From the NCBI GenBank assembly GCA_033725935.1, contig MU867068.1, positions 431,636 through 495,635 on the forward strand: a DNA stretch of 64,000 bases. The letters are read 5' to 3'. The notes below the pieces were generated by a model, which did no database searches, was not told the DNA's origin, and saw only the letters and a list, made by a program, of their open reading frames with translations. This document shows, one piece after another, positions 56,396 to 64,000 of the stretch (position 1 is the stretch's first letter; every line of letters starts with the position of its first letter). The DNA comes from Cladorrhinum sp. PSN259. Its lineage: Eukaryota > Ascomycota > Sordariomycetes > Sordariales > Podosporaceae. Position numbers and translations under genes: made by a program.

Positions 56396-58432
56396 TTATT
56401 CCGAGCTAACATTATCCAGCTGCATCTCATCCTCAAAATCCTCTTCGTACGCCAGAGTTCCCCACACTCTCCAGTGAAGAATGCCGAGATGCGCCAAGCG
56501 AACGGCCATGTCGTCGACGCCAGCTTCCTCTCGTGGGTCTCGGGAAGCCGTGTTGTCGCCATAAACTCCGTTGCGGGCGTGACTTGGTATCCTTGGTCCG
56601 GTAGCAACCGAGAATAGCGCGACAGCAGACAAATTACGGAACTCGCCCACTCGTTTTGAGACATCCACCAATAATCGCTGATAAAAGTGCTGCTCAACCG
56701 ACTTGAACGCTTCGCTGTGGACATCCGAAACCGCTGCACCCACCATGTGTTCGAACCCAGGAAGTGACAGTGGCGCATTAACAGTCCGAAGGATCTGAAT
56801 TGAAACAGACTCGGCAAGACACTTCCATCTCTGGACAGGGTTGGCTGCCGGAGGTGCTGTGTGGAGGAGGGCGAGGAGTGAATTGTAAAGCTCCAAGGCC
56901 TTGGAGCGAGAATCCCCAAGCTCGGTGCTTGGTTGGGTAAACAGGCAGCCCGAACTCCTGGGCGATGAAAAGTTGGATCCGCGGTCGCTGAACGCAAGAC
57001 TGGATGGTCGTGACCTCATTGGCGCCGCAAAGTTAAAGTCACCAGAGAATCGGTTGCTGCTTGGTCGCTCTTCGCTGATGTATGACGGTATCCTTGAGGA
57101 CGACTGAGCCGGTATTGTTACTCTTGAAAGCCGCTCCAATTCGTCGTATTTTCGCATGCAAATCTCCAAGCAGATACTATCGTACAGGTCGGATCTGAGC
57201 TTGAGGATGCGGTCCTCATCAAACACAAAGGTTGGCGGTGTGGTGTCGGTCTGTGTTGATGGGAGAATTAATTTGCAAAGAGCCTCGAAGAATACAGCCA
57301 TGTCGCTAAAGGCAGACATGTATGGTGGTGCAGGAGCCTCGGCGCATAATCTTTCATTTTGCTCCTTGGCTGCACTGTACCACATCCTCGCAGGGTCAAT
57401 GCTGAGCTTCTGAGATTCGATCTTCTTGATGAAGAAGCGCTGTTCAAAGTGTACCGTGTCCTCGATCAGCACAGGGCGGAGGCATCGGATCTGGTGGTTG
57501 GCAACATCCAGCTTCATGGCCTCGAGCACCATCAACAGACTCCGCATCCCCTTGACCAGCTCGGTCGTGTCGTTGTTTCGATTGCCGTTGCTGAGTTCTT
57601 GGTACATCTCATCAACCCACTCATCACGCATTGGGGCGCAGTGAAGCTTCAAAACTGCCGACAGCCATGCGGCCAACTTTTCCAGATCAGCGACACCGCG
57701 ATTGAACTGCTGCATCAAGAGATCCACATTGAGCCCCTCGTTGAGAAGTTCCCGATCGCGCTGTGGTACCAGCGTCTCAATGATGTCCCTGACCGCCCTC
57801 AAAAGAACAGGAAGGCACCAGTCTCCGTCACCGTGCCTGGCGTAAAATGTGTCCCGATCCATGACGAACAGATTGAGCTGATCCAAGAGTGCAGTCCAGA
57901 ACTGGGCCGCCTTTTCTTGTTTCCTCCTGCCCTTCTCGCCATCTAAATTCGGCCTAAAGTGAAGCTCTGGGTCGTAGTTGATATCGTGGCGAAGCTTTGG
58001 GTTGTGTATTATCTTGGTGACATCGAGTTCACTGAGTGTTGCCTTGGTAACTGGTGGCTCTAGTGGGCGGTTTGGAGGAGGCGAGTGGTGAGGTGATGGT
58101 GATGGCCTCCTCTCTGTGGGTGGTGGCTGGGCTGTGAGGTATTCCTGGTTCGGCTTGGAGTTTGAGCTGGTCGAGCACGTAGACGGGTTCCTAGACAGTG
58201 CCGGGGTAGCATTTACCACCGGGGCTCGCTGCTCTGATCCATCCTCCTCCAGTTCCCTCTGGCCACGTGGGAGATCTTGTGGGAGCTGCAGGGAAGCTGG
58301 GGTTTCCGGCTCTGCCGGTGGGTTTCGGGTTTCCGGGGCCGTCTCGGTCGGTATTGGCTCCTCCCCGGATTCTTGTCTCCTGTGTGTAGGCATGTGGCTC
58401 TCAATTCCCCCTCCGGCACCCTGATCGCCCAT
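56396..58432 (-). CDS. sok1: Tcp11/Sok1-family protein
   Basis: Intronless 678-residue protein of the T-complex 11 family. Yeast Sok1 was found as a high-copy suppressor of loss of cAMP-dependent kinase, so a role in cAMP/PKA-linked growth signalling is inferred. Residues 1-135 are a Ser/Pro-rich disordered region with PKA-like or proline-directed sites. The conserved Tcp11 core begins near 135 (LSELDVTKIIHNPKLRHDINYDPELHFRPN), continues through FWTALLDQLNLFV and VLEAMKLDVANHQIRCLRP, and reaches VEQHFYQRLLVDVSKRVGEF and LAHLGILHWRVWGTLAY at the C-terminus. A Ser-rich insert at about 450-510 splits the core. The start at 58432 was chosen as the first in-frame ATG of the long open frame. The upstream region is unusually long and gene-free. 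Confidence 0.9.
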   Translation of the reverse strand: MGDQGAGGGIESHMPTHRRQESGEEPIPTETAPETRNPPAEPETPASLQLPQDLPRGQRELEEDGSEQRAPVVNATPALSRNPSTCSTSSNSKPNQEYLTAQPPPTERRPSPSPHHSPPPNRPLEPPVTKATLSELDVTKIIHNPKLRHDINYDPELHFRPNLDGEKGRRKQEKAAQFWTALLDQLNLFVMDRDTFYARHGDGDWCLPVLLRAVRDIIETLVPQRDRELLNEGLNVDLLMQQFNRGVADLEKLAAWLSAVLKLHCAPMRDEWVDEMYQELSNGNRNNDTTELVKGMRSLLMVLEAMKLDVANHQIRCLRPVLIEDTVHFEQRFFIKKIESQKLSIDPARMWYSAAKEQNERLCAEAPAPPYMSAFSDMAVFFEALCKLILPSTQTDTTPPTFVFDEDRILKLRSDLYDSICLEICMRKYDELERLSRVTIPAQSSSRIPSYISEERPSSNRFSGDFNFAAPMRSRPSSLAFSDRGSNFSSPRSSGCLFTQPSTELGDSRSKALELYNSLLALLHTAPPAANPVQRWKCLAESVSIQILRTVNAPLSLPGFEHMVGAAVSDVHSEAFKSVEQHFYQRLLVDVSKRVGEFRNLSAVALFSVATGPRIPSHARNGVYGDNTASRDPREEAGVDDMAVRLAHLGILHWRVWGTLAYEEDFEDEMQLDNVSSE

Positions 58433-61400
58433 TTTGGACAGACGTGGGTGTAGAAATAATCGAGGCTAGAGGCAGTGAGCTCAAAGCAGAGATCTATTCG
58501 ACAGCTGCGAAAAGCAACGGAAAAAAGCCCCTTTGGCTCTATAATATATAGACGGAAAGGGGGGCGGGCTAGCGATAAGGGGTCAGCTCAATGCAAAGTA
58601 CTCGAAGCGGAAAGAGGATGAGGATAACTGCAGGAAGGCGGGCAAACAAAGTGGAGGGAAACACAATCTGGAGACGAGAGTCTCGTGAGATCGGGAGGCT
58701 GCATAAAGCAATGTACCCATGGCCGCCCTGTCTGGCCAGAGAGCGGAGGATCCTCGAGGGGTACCGACCGGCAGAAGCGGTTGTGTACATGTTTGGACTG
58801 TGTGTGTTGTGTCTGTGTATGTGTGCGTATATGTGCAAGAAGAAAAGGCTCACCTGCAAGATTCCTAAAGCAATTGGGACAAACTGATTGCGGGTCGTCG
58901 AAATGCGGCGATATCACGGTGAGCAGTCGGTTTTGTTGTTCCCTCTCCTTTTCTTTTGTTGTATATATTCCACAAGCTTGCGCTCTCTCTTGCTCTTTTT
59001 TTCTCTAATAGTCTAAACAGAAGGAAGTGACAGACAACGCAGACAGATGCAATACTTGTTTTCCTTTTTCTTCTCTTTTTCTTCTTCTAAAGCACGCACG
59101 CACGACAGGTGCAAGAAGGCGGTGGGCGTCTGCGTCTGCGTCGGTCTTGGTATCGGCGATGTATCGGTATCGGGAACCAGAAGTCCTGCAACCGGCATGC
59201 AAGACGAGGAAGGCTTTAATTCTCCTGAAAGATGGTGTTCTAAGTCGACGAAGAGACTGAGAGAGACTGACGAAGAGAGATATGAGAGAGAAGAGAGAAA
59301 AAAGAGTGGAAAGCAAACGGATGCGGACCCAAGGTGTGGGTGTGCAGGGCGTCTGCTAATATTAAGTAGATTATTTACCAGGAACAACTGGAACTGGAAC
59401 TAGTAACGCAAGCAGCTAAACCAAGGAATAAAAAAAATGAATGAGCGAGTGAGAGTCAGAGGGATGGCAAAAAAAGGAGAGTCAAAAAGGGAAAAGAAAG
59501 AGCGGACGACACACGATGGATGGATTCCCAAAGAGGCGGGAAAGAAGGAGAGCGGGTGGAGGTGGACATTGGGTGTGGGTGTGGTTCCAAACGCGGCAAC
59601 GGAGCACTTGGACTTGGGGTCTTGGGCAGGCGGTGGGAAAGTGGGCGGTGGGTGGCTGCACTGACTGCATCCTGTCCCTGGCACATCCTTCCCTGGCAAA
59701 TCCTAGCATGGGGTCCCGGCATCAGCATGCCTGACCCAGGCGGGTGTGAATGAGATTTTTTGCCAGCGGGAACAAAAAAGCAACAACAGCCCAGAAGCAA
59801 CCAGCACGCCAACAGCACTAAAACTCCAGGGGTCCCGCGTCCTTGTGCATTTGGTTCCTGACCACATATCAATCGGGATAGGATCACCCCCCCCCCTTCC
59901 CATCACACCACGCCGCCTTCCCTCCCGGCCGAGGCGGAGGGGTCCACGCGAATTGGATATTCAGTGCCCACGCCAGGCACCGCCCTTGGGAGAGAGTGGA
60001 GGTACCGCATCATAGGTAGCCCTGGGGAAGGGGTTCGAGAAAGAATGAGGAACAGCAAGGGCCCTTTGTCGGGCACCAGGCACCTCAAACAGATCTCAGA
60101 TTCCAGAACACATGTCTAGAAGGAAAGAAACTTTTGCACGGGTCCCGCGCTGTCAGACAGCCAGGTACCGTTCAGTCGATGGGGGACTGGTTCAGGTGAG
60201 GTGGCGGGATGAGTAGAGGCGTCTCACAAACCGTTTTGTTCCGAGCATCCACGATTCATTTATTTTGTGACGGAACCGCGAATGCGACTGCGACCGCGAC
60301 GAGTTACAACTTACGACTGTCATGCGGGCACGGAAATAGAGGTGGTCAAGGACCCAAGTGCCACATCCGGGCTGATGGTCCATGGATAGGTGAGAGGCGC
60401 ATAAACTCAAGACTGGTTTGTTGGTGCTTGTATCTGCAGCTAGGTGGTGGTGGCACTATTTTCCCTCTCCCGGTTCTCGGAGTGTGATTGTTGGAAGCAA
60501 CAGACATGGACGATCGACAGTTGCAGCACTCTCGCCTTGCCCGACGTCGCCGACTCGATTTGACCACCATCCCTTGGCTTGATCTCTGTATAATAAAATG
60601 GTTGCCCCAGTGGGGGGATTCCTGCTCGTATTTCAATTCGCCCTTTTGTTTCTTTTCCATTTTCCAGATGGAATGCGTCCCACGGTCGCTCGCCTCAGGG
60701 AAGGGATGATCTGGCGGGATGCATGAACTGACTCCTGTTTGAGAATCCATGCATTGGCATCTCCGATCTGATGATACCAAAGACCGGTTACCGACTTTGT
60801 TAAAGGAAATGAGGGCCAAAATAGGACGTGGTCCAGAAACTCGGTGTCATCGCGCAACGCCGCTACTTTAAAAAAGTTCAGCCACAGATGGATGACTAGA
60901 CGCCTCTTTGGGTGATCGTCTCAGCTGCCATATGATACTGGCACGCCGCTTGGCTGTGCAGCTGCATTAGTCTAGACTACAGAAAAAGCCAATCGGATAT
61001 CCGGCGTCACCAAAGGGAAAAAGAAAAAGGGCAAATTTTACAATTTCCGCAGCTGCAGCAAAGAACAAAACATGCATCTATTTGGTTCTGGTGCTGCACC
61101 GACAGGGTAGCATGTTTTCTAAACGAAATCGTGGATTTGATTCACGCAATTCGCACACCCCCTTCCTCACCGTCCTGGGATAACCCGGCCTTTGCTGGTT
61201 GACCCTGGCGAGATTGTCCAGACGAGCGGATCTCTAATCCCAGCTGTGAGCCACATGGCCGACCCGCCAAGTTTCGGGGCCGCTTCATCCACTTTGCCGG
61301 CGTCTTGAGCGACAACTCGGTATCTTTCTTGGGGGGCGGTCACGGGACGGGGCCATCTGAGGTGATGGGAGATCATCAAATGCAACCTCGACGTCCATCG

Positions 61401-61544
61401 CCATCACTCTTGTTACGCACGATGTGTTGTCAACAGGCAAGCAGCAAGCAGTCATGCCCAAAGACCAAGGCGCTTGAAGACGTTGAACAACACCCCGCGA
61501 CGACTGAGATGGCGGGGTTACAACAACAAGCAGGACAACGCATT
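58433..61544. promoter_or_regulatory. Long upstream region of the Tcp11/Sok1 gene
   Basis: About 3.1 kb without a supportable gene. Pyrimidine/purine-asymmetric tracts (for example 59255-59310) and several short upstream ATG frames suggest a long regulated promoter and leader. No discrete regulator site was assigned. Confidence 0.4.
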
Positions 61545-61823
61545 TTACTTTAGATCATCTTCAATGATTGGTATCTGATCCCCCGATTCCTTCCGCGCCT
61601 GGATCCTCCCATCAACTTTCTTGTATCTGAAAAAAAAAATGCAGTTTTGAAACCTCTGTCTTCTCCACTCAAAAAAGGAATCCCAAACCAAACTTGGCTC
61701 CATCTTGGAATCAACTTCTCCTTGAAGATCTACCCATATCCACCTTGCAGCCTCACTTTTGAGAAATGGTCTTACAAGTGTTACCCTCTCTTCTTCTGTT
61801 TTGTGAAACAATTGTAGGTATCG
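61545..61823 (-). pseudogene. Retrotransposon Gag-like fragment
   Basis: A minus-strand frame of 92 residues, entered through a possible acceptor (CATAG) before 61823 and ending at TAA 61545. The segment EEERVTLVRPFLKSEAARWI, then VDSKMEPSLVWDSFFEWRRQ and RF, follows the plan of the Ty3/gypsy Gag core (helix, LkgxAxxW, then xxTWxxFxxxxxxRF). The tail is charged. No protease, reverse transcriptase or long terminal repeat is visible nearby. It is either a degraded retroelement or an isolated Gag-derived exon whose upstream exons I could not find. Confidence 0.38.
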
Positions 61824-64000
61824 CTATGACTCATCATCTTTAACGGGGGGATCTCATCCGTAACACACAAGACAAAGCAAGATGTCGCGGATCATTCTTC
61901 ATTTGTTACTTTTACTCTCAGACTCTTCTTGTTGCTTAAGAATCCACCCACACGTAACGCATTCACGCAGTAAACTGACCAAGTCCAAGCAATGCACTTC
62001 GCTGGTCTTGTCAAACAATACAAAAAGGCTATCTACCTCCTGCCGCACGCACCTATCCACCACACCCCACCACACAGGTATTAATATATCATATTATCTT
62101 GGTGTATAAGACACAAACCTCAAAGGGAGTGGATTTGTCTGTGTTTTTGCCTTCTTTTGTGTCCCTGTCCGAGTAACCAATTCACACACAAAAAAAAAAC
62201 AAGAAAAACAAGAAAAATTGACCGAGATCAAGATCCTAGCGTCACACTCCCTTGATGATCGGTATTTTATTTCTTAGGTTTGCCAGTGTTCTTCACGCCT
62301 CGCCCTAACAAAACCTGCCTTGCGTTGCCTTTGCCTTTGCCTTGCCCTGCGGTTTTCGTTCCTGCAGAGAGCCGAAGACTTTTTTCAAGACAACAAAAGC
62401 AAACTTACCTATATCTTCTCTCGCTTATCATGCATATGTCGGCAGGTAGTCCGAAGACCGAGGACCGAGCTGGCTGCTTGCTGATTGACGAGTGGGCGGC
62501 TACATCCACCGATCCACATTGAGGAAAAGAAAGAAGAAGAAAAATGTGATGCTTGCAAAGTTTCTCTCTGTGTATGTGTGTGTGATATCAAAGGCTAGAT
62601 GCATTTATTGCATTGTTATTTGTCTCCTACCACTCCACAAAGGAAAGCTGCATGTTAGATCACTGCTGTGATCTCGGTCGAGCTGAGTCCAACAGAAAAC
62701 AAACACTTCTTTGATAACCGAGAGAAAACAAGAAAGGAAAAAACAGGAAGGCGGTCGTTTATTATCTGGCCCCTTCTGATGTAGATGCAGATGTTTCCAT
62801 CTCGCTACCACAATTTTTTTCCTTTCCTGAAATGGCCAGACCAAGCTGATGGGAGTGAGCGAGCGGGCAAACAACTTCAATTTGCCTCTCGCCTGCATAC
62901 ATATTATATTATAGAAGCAATGCAGAGGCGGCAAAACAACTTTTTGATCGCGAGAAAGCCGACACTAACATCGACATCGATATCGAACAATGACAAAATT
63001 GACGGAATGCTGCATGTGATGAGTATCAAGACCTCTTCACCGACGAGACAAAAAGTCATGCACAAAGCAAGGCCGCATAGTCGCTGGCCCTTTGGGACGG
63101 ATCACGCGAGACCAACATCGCATCAAACTTTAGAGTTACTCTTCTCACGTCAGGTTTTTTTTACTTGTCCACAATCCTTCATCTGATGACCACTTCCAGA
63201 TCTACTAAACCTCGGAATACATCCAATCAAAAAACATCTACATCATCCTACCCTGTTAAAAGTAAATCCTTCGTAGTACTAGATATTGATATTCCTTGTG
63301 GTATTCTTTCCGGACTTGGAAGGAGTGCACCAGACCAGATCAGACGGGACTCTTCAAGATGCTAGTGTATGTAAAACAGCCGAGATGCACGTGAACTCTT
63401 CTCAGTGCGGTGTAATGTACACCACCGACCGGTAGAGTGGTACCTATCTACGGTACTGTGACACAACTTCTTTACGAAGGGGGCCGCCAGAGATGCAAAT
63501 GAGTGTTAAACGATGCAAAGGAAACAAACATACGAGAAGGAAAGCGAGACATGATACATTAGGTAGGAGGAACCCGAGCTTGCCCTAGGTGGTACCAGTA
63601 CATAAAGGTCGTTTGTGTTATATCATTTTTTGGAAGGGAATAGGTAACAGATCTATACACTATTTCTTGGAAAAGGGGGTGTGAATTTCAACATTGGGAT
63701 AAAAGACAGTCAGGGGTAAAATAGGATCCCTTTCCCCATCAAACAAATTTATTCAAAACCAAACCAAAACAACAACTGTAAGGCATTCTCAAGAAAAACA
63801 CAAACTGGCAATTTTTCTTCCACTTTCTAGAAATCGAAAAAAAATGATCAAAGAGGTTTAATCCCTCCTCCTCCTCTCAAGGGGGGGGGGGGGGGGGGGG
63901 GCCGCCCAAATAGACCGGTTACAACTCGCCAACCCCCCAAACCCCCATACACCAACCGGCATCCCAACCCCTCCATCCAACAAACAACCAAATTAGACCC
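61824..64000. other. Gene-free window end
   Basis: Low-complexity intergenic DNA with no supportable gene. A G homopolymer at about 63882-63901 near the window edge resembles the artefactual run at 49757. Confidence 0.45.

Noticed and set aside
1..64000. CRISPR arrays, bacterial operons, phage or secondary-metabolite backbone genes
   Set aside because: No direct-repeat/spacer pattern and no PKS, NRPS or terpene synthase motifs were found. The gene structure is eukaryotic throughout.

Overview
The window is nuclear DNA of a filamentous ascomycete, most likely a Sordariomycete of the Sordariales type. Nearly every gene is broken by short introns (about 50-175 bp, GTAAGT-like donors, CTAAC/CTGAC-like branch points). 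The protein content is typical of filamentous fungi (HET domain, MARVEL/Nce102, EMC7, Seb1/Nrd1-type factor). AT-rich, TA-rich islands and pseudogenes with in-frame stops look like repeat-induced point mutation. No tRNA, rRNA, CRISPR array or bacterial-style operon was recognised.

Region 1 (1-31 kb) is a conserved housekeeping stretch. In order it holds a Yhm2-type citrate/oxoglutarate carrier (minus), mitochondrial citrate synthase (minus), a Seb1/Nrd1-type RNA polymerase II termination factor (plus), a large WD40 protein that may be the heterochromatin factor Raf1/DIM-9 (minus), a long-chain acyl-CoA synthetase with a peroxisomal C-terminus (minus), a MARVEL/Nce102 membrane protein (plus), a decayed cysteine-containing locus, O-acetylhomoserine sulfhydrylase (plus) and EMC7 (plus). 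Citrate synthase and the carrier that exports its product are immediate neighbours. Between the convergent 3' ends of the Seb1/Nrd1-like gene and the WD40 gene lies a striking array of GGTGTA-centred dyads.

Region 2 (29.5-48 kb) is accessory. It contains a HET-domain/ankyrin gene, AT-rich DNA, a pseudogene with three in-frame stops, and a divergent pair of large multi-exon genes of unknown function (1120 aa and 665 aa) sharing a 1.3-kb intergenic region. Fragments, a small zinc-ribbon ORF and short repeats follow. The divergent pair is the best candidate for an undescribed system.

Region 3 (48.8-64 kb) returns to conserved genes: a drug/metabolite-type (EamA) transporter whose only intron contains an assembly gap, a macro-domain protein with a long low-complexity N-terminus, and a Tcp11/Sok1 protein. 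The last 5.5 kb is gene-poor and includes a retrotransposon Gag-like fragment.

Gene models with introns were built by eye from reading-frame continuity and splice consensus. Exon limits are given in each entry.
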